This document shows positions 33,417 through 43,582 of a DNA stretch of 64,000 nt, in pieces. The notes under the pieces were generated by a model. That model was not told the origin of the DNA, did not search any database, and saw only the letters and a list, made by a program, of their open reading frames with translations. How positions within the stretch are numbered: the first letter of the stretch is position 1; each line of letters opens with the position of its first letter. Source of the stretch: DASQHW01 sp038238245 (GTDB lineage: Bacteria > Actinomycetota > Acidimicrobiia > IMCC26256 > PALSA-610); contig JBBRXX010000009.1 in the NCBI GenBank assembly GCA_038238245.1, positions 62,001 to 126,000 on the forward strand, in the 5' to 3' direction. The translations under genes and the position numbers were made by a program.

Positions 33417-34214
33417 ATGACGGCCCGGAAGACGCGGACGAGCTACATTGCGCGACGTCGAGTCGGAGCTCCCGGCGCGGTGGAGCAGAGCGCGATGGCC
33501 CGCGGGGCGATGGACGGAATCTCGGAACTCGCCGCCGATGCGGCCGCCGCGAGCTCGGCGCCGCGACATCACGCCCGGGCCATCGCGCCCATCATCCGTG
33601 CCTATGACTCGCTGATCGTCCGGGCCTATTGCGTCTTGCGCTTCCGGATCATTCGCGGTCGCTTTCTCGAGGAGATCAGACAGTTCCTGCCCCGCGAGGG
33701 CACGGTGTTCGAGGTCGGATGCGGCTTCGGATTGTTCGGCCTCTACTTCGCACGTGTGTGTCCCGGCCTGAGGGTGCTCGGCGTCGACGTCGACGAGCGT
33801 CGCATCGCCCTCGCGGAGAAGGCACGGCGACGGCTGGGCGTCGAGAACGCCGCCTTCGATGTGGGAGACGCGCGGTCCGTCGAGCTCCCCGACGAGCTCG
33901 ACGGCTGCTACATGCTCGATCTGCTGCACCACGTGCCGCGGTCGGTTGCTGAAGCGCTCATCCGCCAGGTGTACGCGCGCCTGCGTCCCGGTGGCGTGTT
34001 CGTCGTAAAGGACGTCGACACCCGGCCGCGCTACAAGATGGCGTTCACCTGGCTTCTCGATGTGTTGATGACGCGCGGCGAGCTGCCGCGCTACTGGAGC
34101 GCGTCAGATCTCACCGACGCGTTGGAGCACGAGGGTTTCGGCGTGATTCGCTACGCCATGGTCGACCTCTTGCCCTATCCGCACCAGCTGTATGTGTGCG
34201 TGAAACCTCGGTGA
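33417..34214 (+). CDS. Class I SAM-dependent methyltransferase
   Basis: 265-residue methyltransferase. SAM motif I is VFEVGCGFGLFGLYF (about residue 97), the acidic motif II is VLGVDVDERRI, and motif IV reads YMLDLLHHVP; LRPGGVFVVKDVD is the post-motif strand. The first ~45 residues are low complexity, so ATG 33495 is an alternative start. The stop overlaps the start of a GT-C-like membrane protein gene (GTGA), suggesting that both act on a lipid-linked or cell-envelope glycan. Substrate unknown. Confidence 0.88.
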   Translation: MTARKTRTSYIARRRVGAPGAVEQSAMARGAMDGISELAADAAAASSAPRHHARAIAPIIRAYDSLIVRAYCVLRFRIIRGRFLEEIRQFLPREGTVFEVGCGFGLFGLYFARVCPGLRVLGVDVDERRIALAEKARRRLGVENAAFDVGDARSVELPDELDGCYMLDLLHHVPRSVAEALIRQVYARLRPGGVFVVKDVDTRPRYKMAFTWLLDVLMTRGELPRYWSASDLTDALEHEGFGVIRYAMVDLLPYPHQLYVCVKPR

Positions 34215-36244
34215 CGCTTGCCGCGGCCGGACTGTCGGCCGGCTCGTACGTCGGGGGTGTGGTGGCCGTCACGTTGGTCGTCGCGTCATTGGCCGCGGGC
34301 GCATGCAGCCTGCGCCGAACACTCCTCCCGGCCTGGACCGGACCGCCCGCGCGCGTCGCGGAGACGGTCATCGCGCTCGGCGCACTCTTCGGTTGCCTGC
34401 ACGTGCTCGGAAGCGTCGGCGGCTTCCGGCGCCTTCCCGTGCTCGCGGTGCTCGTCGCCGCCGGTGTCGCGATGGCCCTGGTCGGCCGCGGCGTTCGCGC
34501 GAAGGCCGCGTCGGAACCCGCGCCGCTCGTGGCCGCGCCCTCGAAGCCCAGCGAAGTGCTCGTCGCGGTCGCCGCGATCGCGGTGCTGGCCGCGCAGTGG
34601 GCGGCGCACACCGGGTTCGCGCTCGGCATCGGCATGACGCACCCGGACACGCTCGTCTACCACATGCCGGACGCGGTCCGCTTCGTCCAAGCCGGCGGCT
34701 TCGTCGACCTGCACGGCATCGGCACGGTGTCGCAGCGCTACTACCCCTACGACGCCGAGCTCCTTCATGCCCTCGGAGTGATGGCGTTCGGACGCGATGT
34801 GCTGTCGCCATTCGTGAATCTCGGCTGGGGAGCGCTCGCGTTGGTGTCGGCGTGGTGCGTCGGACGGTCTCGCGGTCTCGCGGCTCTCACGCTGCTCGGC
34901 GCCGCGGTCGTGATCGGACTTCCCGCGCTGGCCGGGACGCAGTCGGGTCAAGCGTCCAACGACATTGTCTGCCTGGCGCTGTTGCTTTCCTCCGTCGCGC
35001 TGCTGGTCGTCGGCGAAGGGAAGCCGGCGCCGAGTGCACTTGCCGCGATCGCGGCCGGCCTTGCGCTCGCGACGAAGCTCACCGTGGTCGCGTCGGTGGT
35101 CGTCCTCTCGGTCGGCGTCGTGGTCTACGCGTGGCGGACACACCGGCCGCGGATCGCGGTGCTCTGGTCCGCCCTGTTCCTCGTGACCGGCGGCTACTGG
35201 TTCATGCGGAACTGGGTGCTTGCCGGGAGCCCGGTTCCTTGGGTCAGTGTGCATCTCGGCCCGCTCTCGCTCTCCGGCAAGGTGAACGAGACGGGCCGCT
35301 CGGTGGTGAGCTACATCACCGACGGTGCCGTCTGGCGGGACTGGTACCTGCCCGGGCTGTCGATGTCGTTCGGTCACGCGTGGCCGGTGGTGCTCGCGCT
35401 CGGTGTCGCCGCCGGTGTCGCGGTCGCCGTCCGCGCCGGACATGTGCTCGAACGCGTTGCGGCCATCGGTGCGCTGATCGGCATCCTCTACTACCCGTTC
35501 AGTCCGCTCAGCGCGGACGGGCACGGCATCGCGTTCCAGTACACGCTCCGTTACCTCACAGCACCGCTCGCCGTCGCGTTCGTCCTCGGGCCGATCGTCT
35601 TCGCGTCCGCGTCGATGTTTCGCAGGATCATCCTCGCCGCGTTCGGCGCGCTCATCGCGTTGAACAGTGTCTCGGCACATCACGAAAGGATGCTCGCGTG
35701 GCCGCACGGCCAGCTGATCACCGCGCTCGCGGCCGCAGGTGCGGTCGTGGCCGTGGCCGTGGCGGCCCCGGCCATGCGACGCCTCGACGCGCGGCGCTCG
35801 CGTGTCACGATCGTCGGTGCGGCAACGATCATCGTCGTCGTTGTGGTCGGCGGCTGGTTCGTCCAACGGCGCGCGCTCGAAGACCGGTACGCCGATGACG
35901 GGTCGCCGACCGCGGCCGTCGACGCCTATTTCCGTGACGTGCACGACGCGCGCGTCGCGGCGTTCGGCACGAACGAGATATATCCCGAATTCGGGCTCGA
36001 CCTCTCGAACGACGTCGAGAAGATGGACGACCTACTGAGCCCGCGGCCGACGCGCTGTGAACTGCTGCCGCTGCTGCGCGACGGTCGCTTCGACTTCGTG
36101 GTGCTCGCCCCCGGGTTCGGGACGGCGTTCGTGCCTCCGGCCGAGTGGCTCACCGAAGATGGTGCCGGCACGACCGTGATGCAGCACGGCGCGCAGAGCG
36201 TGCTCCACATCGCGCCCGACGGCGCCTCAAGAAGAGGTTGCTAA
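34211..36244 (+). CDS. Multi-TM GT-C-like glycosyltransferase or membrane protein
   Basis: 677-residue integral membrane protein with roughly 12 hydrophobic segments. After the third, MTHPDTLVYHMPDAVRFV has acidic and His residues in an external loop similar to the first loop of GT-C (dolichol/polyprenol-phosphate sugar) transferases. The C-terminal ~130 residues are soluble (FRDVHDARVAAFGTNEIYPEF, FDFVVLAPGFGTAFVPP), as in family members with an extracytoplasmic domain. The GTG at 34211 overlaps the methyltransferase stop. Function as a polyprenyl-phosphate-sugar-dependent transferase is inferred. Confidence 0.83.
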   Translation: MTLAAAGLSAGSYVGGVVAVTLVVASLAAGACSLRRTLLPAWTGPPARVAETVIALGALFGCLHVLGSVGGFRRLPVLAVLVAAGVAMALVGRGVRAKAASEPAPLVAAPSKPSEVLVAVAAIAVLAAQWAAHTGFALGIGMTHPDTLVYHMPDAVRFVQAGGFVDLHGIGTVSQRYYPYDAELLHALGVMAFGRDVLSPFVNLGWGALALVSAWCVGRSRGLAALTLLGAAVVIGLPALAGTQSGQASNDIVCLALLLSSVALLVVGEGKPAPSALAAIAAGLALATKLTVVASVVVLSVGVVVYAWRTHRPRIAVLWSALFLVTGGYWFMRNWVLAGSPVPWVSVHLGPLSLSGKVNETGRSVVSYITDGAVWRDWYLPGLSMSFGHAWPVVLALGVAAGVAVAVRAGHVLERVAAIGALIGILYYPFSPLSADGHGIAFQYTLRYLTAPLAVAFVLGPIVFASASMFRRIILAAFGALIALNSVSAHHERMLAWPHGQLITALAAAGAVVAVAVAAPAMRRLDARRSRVTIVGAATIIVVVVVGGWFVQRRALEDRYADDGSPTAAVDAYFRDVHDARVAAFGTNEIYPEFGLDLSNDVEKMDDLLSPRPTRCELLPLLRDGRFDFVVLAPGFGTAFVPPAEWLTEDGAGTTVMQHGAQSVLHIAPDGASRRGC

Positions 36245-36282
36245 TCGGTGCCGGATGACCCTGGCCGGATGATGTCGGCGCC

Positions 36283-36525
36283 TCAGGGCACCCAGCTGCG
36301 GATCTCGTGACACCGCAGCCGGGTTGATGCCAAGCCGGTGGACGAGTCGACGTGCATGCTCGTTTCGCACGTCGAGCCATGGGCGAAGGGTCCGCCGCCC
36401 TGTGACAGCACCACGATCGCGACCGCAATCACGAAAAGCCATATCCACATTGATCGAAAGCGGTGCCGGCGTTTTGCACGTCGCTCGGGCCCGGTTTCGT
36501 CGTACCAGTTCGGCCGATTCGACAT
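36283..36525 (-). CDS. Small single-TM protein
   Basis: 80 residues, starting at ATG 36525 with GGGGTG upstream. A charged N-terminus (ERRAKRRHRFRS) precedes one TM (MWIWLFVIAVAIVVL) and a short external tail with two cysteines. TATACA about 30 bases upstream on this strand could be a -10. No family is recognised; the composition looks coding and the DNA is less GC-rich than its surroundings. Confidence 0.55.
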   Translation of the reverse strand: MSNRPNWYDETGPERRAKRRHRFRSMWIWLFVIAVAIVVLSQGGGPFAHGSTCETSMHVDSSTGLASTRLRCHEIRSWVP

Positions 36526-36662
36526 GTCACCCCGCAGCGATGCCGAAAGGACTGTATAAGCCCAACAGCATTTGATGCATCTAGGGCGAACGCGGCGACG
36601 TCACCCGGGTGCGCGGGCGTTCGAGACCGCAGCGTGCCGGTCGTTCGAGGGGGTTGCCTGGG

Positions 36663-37055
36663 TCAGGCGCCGGGTGTCGCGATGGGCTTCTGGCCGAAGG
36701 CGCCGGCCCGTCGCTCTTCGTCGACGGCCTCGCCGAACGGGTCGGGCGCCGTGTAGGTGCCGGACGCATTGCGCCGGCGCTGCACCATGTACACCGCGAA
36801 CGCGATGAACCCGACGGTCACCAGGAGGACCACGGGACGCGGCCCGCGCCGGGACCTTCTCGAGTTCTTCGCCTTCTTGACCTGTTTGGCGGCTTTCTTG
36901 AGCTCCTTGCGGGCCTTGCGGCGCAGCTCCTGCACTACCTCGGCGTCCTTCACCCGTTCGGACAGCTCCTCGAGCGTGGTTTCGGCCACGCCCCGGGCCT
37001 GTCCGACGGCGTGCTCGACGGCGCTCTTGGTGATGACGTGCTTGGCATCGATCAT
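36663..37055 (-). CDS. Small membrane protein with basic coiled-coil N-terminus
   Basis: 130 residues. The N-terminal ~70 residues are helical and highly charged (VAETTLEELSERVKDAEVVQ, RRKARKELKKAAKQVKKAKN), followed by one TM (PVVLLVTVGFIAFAVYMV) and a short tail. It begins 39 bases after the NurA-like stop on the same strand, so it may be the last gene of the HerA-SbcD-SbcC-NurA operon. A basic soluble domain at a membrane could touch DNA, but this is speculation. Confidence 0.7.
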   Translation of the reverse strand: MIDAKHVITKSAVEHAVGQARGVAETTLEELSERVKDAEVVQELRRKARKELKKAAKQVKKAKNSRRSRRGPRPVVLLVTVGFIAFAVYMVQRRRNASGTYTAPDPFGEAVDEERRAGAFGQKPIATPGA

Positions 37056-37094
37056 GAGATCGGTTGTACCCGAGGCGCGCTCGTGACGAAACGG

Positions 37095-38039
37095 TCAGGC
37101 CGGCAGCATTGCGCTGGCCCGCCGAAGGGCCCGGTAGAGCACGCCCGGGTCTCCGAGCCGGTGCCGGAGGACGCGTTCGAGGCCGCCGATGGGATACAGG
37201 TTCTGCGGCGCACGAGCGTCCTTGTGCGGTTCCGACGCGAACGGGCCGAGCGCGGCGGTCACGCGATCGGCGAGGCGAGCGACAGCTTCGGCCGCGAGCG
37301 CGCCGGTTGCCTCACAGCGAACGACGCCCGCCCAGGGGCCGCCCGGGGGCCCGGGCAGCCGCACGTACCACGAGTAGCGGCTGAACGGTTGCGCGTCGAC
37401 GCGGAACACCGGCGTCCGGTCGCCGTGCTGCAACGCGTCGACGACCCGATCAAGATCCGGAGGCAGGTAGCGCACGTGATGCGTCTTCACGATGCCGACC
37501 GCGTCGGGCACGTGCGCGCGCTTGCGCAACGGGCCGTCGAGCAGGAGGAGCTCGTCCCCGCGCCGCCGCGCGGTCTCGGCGATACGCACCTCGGCATCTG
37601 CCATGTCGGAGTGCACCGCGTACATCAACGATTCGGGCGTGGCGTCGACCGTGCGGTGGGCCACGAAGTAGCCGGCGCTCGTCGTCACGTCGTGCAGCCG
37701 GACCGCGGGTGAATAGAGCCCGCGACCGACCTGGACATCGACGATCTCGGCGCGACCGTCGCAGCGCACCGCGCCCGCCGCGTACGACGCGAAGATCCCG
37801 GCTTCAGAGGTTCGGCCCAGCGGCTGGGCCTCCTCGATCCATGTGCGCGCTTCCAGGCGGCGGACCCCGTCGACGAACACGATCGCGCCCGGCGCCGGAG
37901 TGTCCGGCGGCGGCGTGCGCGGCGTCCACGCCGCCGGCGCGCACTCGACGTCGACGACCACCGGCGCTTCGGACGCGTCCATCTCCGACTCGAGCGATGC
38001 GCCATACGCGGGATCCCATGGGTCCACGGTGAACCGCAC
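37095..38039 (-). CDS. nurA: NurA-like 5'-3' nuclease
   Basis: 314-residue protein recognised as NurA-like mainly from context and layout. The N-terminal VDPWDPAYGAS is followed by PVVVDVECAPAAW, a beta strand with acidic residues where NurA has its first metal-binding Asp, then AIVFVDGVRRLEART, a second strand ending in Asp. RGDELLLLDGPL and VGIVKTHHVRYLPP continue the RNase-H-like core. The GTG at 38039 begins 2 bases after the SbcC stop. In archaea NurA and HerA form a resection motor-nuclease that works with Mre11-Rad50, all encoded together as here. Confidence 0.8.
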   Translation of the reverse strand: MRFTVDPWDPAYGASLESEMDASEAPVVVDVECAPAAWTPRTPPPDTPAPGAIVFVDGVRRLEARTWIEEAQPLGRTSEAGIFASYAAGAVRCDGRAEIVDVQVGRGLYSPAVRLHDVTTSAGYFVAHRTVDATPESLMYAVHSDMADAEVRIAETARRRGDELLLLDGPLRKRAHVPDAVGIVKTHHVRYLPPDLDRVVDALQHGDRTPVFRVDAQPFSRYSWYVRLPGPPGGPWAGVVRCEATGALAAEAVARLADRVTAALGPFASEPHKDARAPQNLYPIGGLERVLRHRLGDPGVLYRALRRASAMLPA

Positions 38040-38041
38040 TG

Positions 38042-40426
38042 TCAGGTCTCCTCGCGCGTGACGGTGCCGTGGTGGACGCGGAACCGCACCGGCACCCGCT
38101 CGGCGAGCGCGGGGACGTGGGTGACGAGACCGACGACGCGGCCGCTCGTTGCCAGCGACTCGATGGTCGACGCCACCGCATCCAACGTGTCCGCGTCGAG
38201 GCTGCCGAAGCCCTCGTCGCAGAAGATCGCGTCGAGCTTGGCGCCGCCGGCCGCCGAGAGCTCTGCCAGCTGGTCGGAGAGGGCGAGCGCCAGCGCGAGC
38301 GACGCCTGGAAGGTCTCGCCCCCGGAAAGCGTGCGGACCGATCGCGTCTCGTCGGCGTTCCGGTGGTCCACGACTACGAACTCCTCGTCGCTGCTGTAGC
38401 GCAAGGAGTAATGGCCCTGGGTCAGTGAGAAGAGGGTGCGGGACGCGGCGTCGACGAGCACGCCGAGCGCTTCCGCGAGCACCCACTTCTCGAAGCGGTC
38501 GGATTTCAGCAGCTCGCCGAGGGAGTACGCGACGCGGTGTTCGACCCGGGCCGCGTCCAGCTCCTCACGGAGCTTCGCGGCGCGTTCGAGCGCTTCTTCG
38601 ATGCGGCGTAGCTCGTGGCGCGCCGCGGCGCCGTGCTCGAACACCTCGTCCCGCAACTCGCCGAGGCCCACGGTCTTCGCGCGGAGGCCCGTTTTCTGCG
38701 CGCGATCGACGAGACCGGCCAGCCGGTCCAGGCGCACGGCGCCGATCGTGTCGCGCTCGCCTCGGGCGGCCCGCGCGACCGATCGCTGGGTCTCGGCCTC
38801 GCCGCCGGCCCAGTCCGCCAGCGCGTGCCATCCGGCGGCAAGATCGTCGATCGGGGGAGGCGGTGCACACCCGCCGCGCAGCAGCTGGTCGCGCCGCGCG
38901 CCGTACTCGGCCCGCAACGACACGGCACGCTGCTCCGCGGCCGCGAGCTGGCCGGCGGCGCGCGTCTCTTCGGCGCGCGCGTTCTTGTCGGCGGCGCGAG
39001 CCGCGACGAGCTGCTGCCGGGCTTCGTCGAAGCGCGCCAGTGCAGCGATCACTTCCGAGGCCTCCGGATGGGCCGAGATCGCCTTCCGCAGCTCGGCGCG
39101 CCGGTGCTCGAACTGCTGCCGTGTCGCCGCGGCGCCCGCGTGCAGCTTCGCCACCTCGGCGTGCGCCGCTTCGGCCTGGGCGAGGAGTGCACGCGACTCG
39201 TCCAGCGCCTGTTCGGCTTTGGTGATCGCCGCGGGCCGGCGGTGCTTCGGGACCTCCCGCACGACGATTGTGCACACCGGGCAGGGCTCACCGGCAACGA
39301 GATGGGCACGGAGCTCGTGCGCGGCGTGCGCGGCAGTGGCGGTCTCCACCGCCGTCTGCTGGTCGGTGACGTGCGCGCGGGCCCGCGCGACCAGCTCGGT
39401 CGTGCGCGCTTCCTCGGCCTCGAGGCGCGTCACTTCTGTCGTCGCATGCTCGAGAGTTGTGGTGAGCTCGGCCAGCGCGACATGCGCGTCGCGGGCGCGG
39501 GTGAGCTCGTCGCGATCACCGAGCGCCTCGACGTCCGCTTCCGCCCGGCTCAGCACGTCGGCGGCCTGTGCACGCTCGACCTGGGCGCGGTCGCGGGCCG
39601 CGGCGGCGACGCTCACATCGCGGCCGAGGGCGTTGACGGATTGGGGGACGACGACCGCAGTGAGCAGCGTGACGAGGGCATCGGCGGCGCGCGCGACCGC
39701 GTCGGCTTCGGCCTGCGCGTGCGCATCGGTTTCATCCTCGGGACGGGCGGTATCGACCGCCCGACAGAGGTCGAGAAGTTGGTCGACGCGCACCGCGGCC
39801 TGATCGCGCGCGTCGTCGGTGGCGAACGAAAGCTCGGCGAGGTGATGTTCGTGGAGCTCGACGGCCTTCGCCGCCTCCTTGGCCGTGATACGGGCCCGCT
39901 CCCCGATGCGCTGGTAGACACCGAGATCGAGCAGGCGCGTCAACAGCTCGCGTCGCTTCGCTGGCTCGTCGTGCAGGAACTTTGCAAACTCGCCCTGGGG
40001 AAGCACGACGCACTTGGTGAAATGGGCGAAGGGCAACCCGAGCAGCTTCTCGACTTCCTGCTTCATCTCACGGGCGCCGGACGCGAGGACCTCCGTGCCG
40101 CCCGGGAGGTCGCGTTCGAGCATCGCGTCGGCCTTGCCCTTGCCGAGCCGGACCACACGCGTGGCGTGATGACGGACGCCGGCGACGTCGAACGTCAATG
40201 ACACCTTGGCCTCACGGCCGCCGAGGCTCACCGCCCGGCTGACGAGCCGCTCGTCGCCGTAGCGGGGGATGCTCCCGTACAACGCGAAGCAGATCGCGTC
40301 GATGATCGTCGACTTGCCCGCGCCGGTCGGCCCGACCATCGCGAAGTAGTCGACATCGTCGAAGTCGAGGTCGACGGGGGAGCGGAACACGCCGAACCCC
40401 TCGATGTGCAGGCGGACGGGACGCAT
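38042..40426 (-). CDS. sbcC: SbcC/Rad50-like SMC ATPase
   Basis: 794-residue Rad50/SbcC. Walker A is GPTGAGKSTIIDA at residues 32-44, preceded by LHIEGFGVFRSPVDLDFDD, and the Q-loop lies in VLPQGEFAKFLHD. Long coiled coils flank a zinc hook GEPCPVC near the middle. The ABC signature is LSGGETFQASLALAL, and Walker B LDAIFCDEGFGSLD. Coiled coils are shorter than in the ~1050-residue E. coli protein. It forms the DNA end-processing complex with SbcD. The ATG at 40426 shares one base with the SbcD stop (TGATG); a longer frame to 41227 is the shadow of SbcD. Confidence 0.94.
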   Translation of the reverse strand: MRPVRLHIEGFGVFRSPVDLDFDDVDYFAMVGPTGAGKSTIIDAICFALYGSIPRYGDERLVSRAVSLGGREAKVSLTFDVAGVRHHATRVVRLGKGKADAMLERDLPGGTEVLASGAREMKQEVEKLLGLPFAHFTKCVVLPQGEFAKFLHDEPAKRRELLTRLLDLGVYQRIGERARITAKEAAKAVELHEHHLAELSFATDDARDQAAVRVDQLLDLCRAVDTARPEDETDAHAQAEADAVARAADALVTLLTAVVVPQSVNALGRDVSVAAAARDRAQVERAQAADVLSRAEADVEALGDRDELTRARDAHVALAELTTTLEHATTEVTRLEAEEARTTELVARARAHVTDQQTAVETATAAHAAHELRAHLVAGEPCPVCTIVVREVPKHRRPAAITKAEQALDESRALLAQAEAAHAEVAKLHAGAAATRQQFEHRRAELRKAISAHPEASEVIAALARFDEARQQLVAARAADKNARAEETRAAGQLAAAEQRAVSLRAEYGARRDQLLRGGCAPPPPIDDLAAGWHALADWAGGEAETQRSVARAARGERDTIGAVRLDRLAGLVDRAQKTGLRAKTVGLGELRDEVFEHGAAARHELRRIEEALERAAKLREELDAARVEHRVAYSLGELLKSDRFEKWVLAEALGVLVDAASRTLFSLTQGHYSLRYSSDEEFVVVDHRNADETRSVRTLSGGETFQASLALALALSDQLAELSAAGGAKLDAIFCDEGFGSLDADTLDAVASTIESLATSGRVVGLVTHVPALAERVPVRFRVHHGTVTREET

Positions 40427-41580
40427 CAGGGCACCTCGGCGAGCACGTCGTCGTGCAGGCGTTCGAACAGGCGCAGGACGCGTGTGTCCTCGACGCCCTC
40501 GACGGTGAGGTACTCCGCGAACAGATCGCGCGCGCTGCGTCCACGGCGTGTGCTCATTGCGGGGGCGTCGTCTTCGGCGAGCATCCGGTCGATGCGCACG
40601 TCCACCGCGCGGGGCAGCAGGGCGCGGACTTCGTCGGCGAGTCCGGCACGCGCCGGCTCGCGTACGACCACCCGCAGCCACGCATCTCCCGTGTCGCGTG
40701 CCGCGGCGTGCAGCTCCTCGACCGTGCCGGTGAGGGTGCGCAGCGTCCAGCCGCTGCGCAGCACGCGCTTGTCGACGCGCGCGGGCACGCCGGGCGCGGT
40801 CTCGACGACCAGCGCGTGCTTCGCGTCGAGCTCCTCGCCGAAGTCGACCTGGATCGGCGAACCCGCGTACCACGCCGGTGCAGGCGCATCGATCCGTTGC
40901 GCACGATGCAGGTGTCCGAGTGCCACGTAGTTCGCCCGCGAAGGAAAGTGCACCGCCTCGACGCCGTACTCGTTGGCGATCTGCGCGTCCCGCTCGCCGC
41001 CCCCGAGGCGGCCTCCCGGGACGAAGCAATGGGCGGCGAGGAGGTTCACGGCATCGGGCCGGAACGACGCGCTCAAGGCGTCGATCAGCACGCGCATCCG
41101 CTCCGCGTAGCGCCCGACGGCCTGCGCCGCGTCGAGCTCGAGCAGCTGTTCGGTCTTCACGGCGAACCGTTGGGAGACGAACGGCACGAGCGCGCACACG
41201 ACGGGTTCGCCGGCGGTGGTTTCCCATTCCACGACGCCGCCCCGATCAGCGCGCGCCGCGTGCCCGAGCAACGTGATGCCGGCCGCGTCGAACAGCGGCG
41301 ACCACGCGTCGAACGCGTGCTGGTTGTCGTGGTTCCCGCCGATGACGACCACACGCGCGCCGGTGGCCCGCAGGGCGAGCAACGCGTCCCACACCACGCG
41401 CTGCGCGTCGGGGAGTGGCGCTGCCGATTCGAACAGGTCGCCGGTGACCAGCACGCAATCGACCTCCTCGCCGGCCGCGAGCTCGGCGATCTCGGCAAGG
41501 ACGGCGCGGTGCTCGTCGAGCCGCGAGATGCCGCGCAGTAGCTTGCCGACGTGCCAGTCGGAGGTGTGGAGGATCTTCAA
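40426..41580 (-). CDS. sbcD: SbcD/Mre11-like nuclease
   Basis: 384-residue metallophosphoesterase nuclease. Metal-binding motifs are HTSDWHVGK (residues 5-13), VTGDLFES, GGNHDNQHAF, AAHCFVPGG and ALGHLHRAQ, all intact. The C-terminal capping and Rad50-binding region includes RDLFAEYLTVEGVED. It is a 3'-5' exonuclease/endonuclease that with SbcC trims or opens DNA ends and hairpins. It lies between the HerA-like gene (16-base gap) and sbcC (1-base overlap). Confidence 0.95.
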   Translation of the reverse strand: MKILHTSDWHVGKLLRGISRLDEHRAVLAEIAELAAGEEVDCVLVTGDLFESAAPLPDAQRVVWDALLALRATGARVVVIGGNHDNQHAFDAWSPLFDAAGITLLGHAARADRGGVVEWETTAGEPVVCALVPFVSQRFAVKTEQLLELDAAQAVGRYAERMRVLIDALSASFRPDAVNLLAAHCFVPGGRLGGGERDAQIANEYGVEAVHFPSRANYVALGHLHRAQRIDAPAPAWYAGSPIQVDFGEELDAKHALVVETAPGVPARVDKRVLRSGWTLRTLTGTVEELHAAARDTGDAWLRVVVREPARAGLADEVRALLPRAVDVRIDRMLAEDDAPAMSTRRGRSARDLFAEYLTVEGVEDTRVLRLFERLHDDVLAEVP

Positions 41581-41596
41581 CCTCTGGCGACCTGGC

Positions 41597-43366
<1,770 letters not shown>

Positions 43367-43505
43367 GCCTTCGACGGTAGTGGGGGGGTGAGACAGTTTC
43401 GGTGGATGCGTCCGCCTCGGCCGCGCCCTCGCGCCCGCGATCCGCGGCGGTCACACCGCCGTGGGCACGAGAACCGACACATGCGTCGGGAATCGTGACC
43501 ACGCT

Positions 43506-43549
43506 GGACACGCGCACCCCCGTCCTCTAGATTTAGAACACGTTCTAAA
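43506..43549 (+). promoter_or_regulatory. Promoter with KstR-like operator for LLM oxidoreductase
   Basis: TTTAGAACACGTTCTAAA at 43532-43549 has perfect 8-base arms around AC. Its core TAGAACACGTTCTA (43534-43547) fits the mycobacterial KstR consensus TNNAACNNGTTNNA exactly. TGGACA (about 43505-43510), 17 bases, then TAGATT (43528-43533) form a plausible promoter whose -10 overlaps the operator. The gene start is at 43583. Confidence 0.65.
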
Positions 43550-43582
43550 AACGTGTCCGCTCGATCCGGAGGGCTCGCGCGC

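Noticed and set aside
43532..43549. LexA/SOS box near the HerA-SbcCD-NurA operon
   Set aside because: The palindrome has GAAC-2-GTTC spacing, whereas actinobacterial LexA boxes have a 4-base spacer; its position and sequence fit a KstR-like site for the divergent LLM gene.
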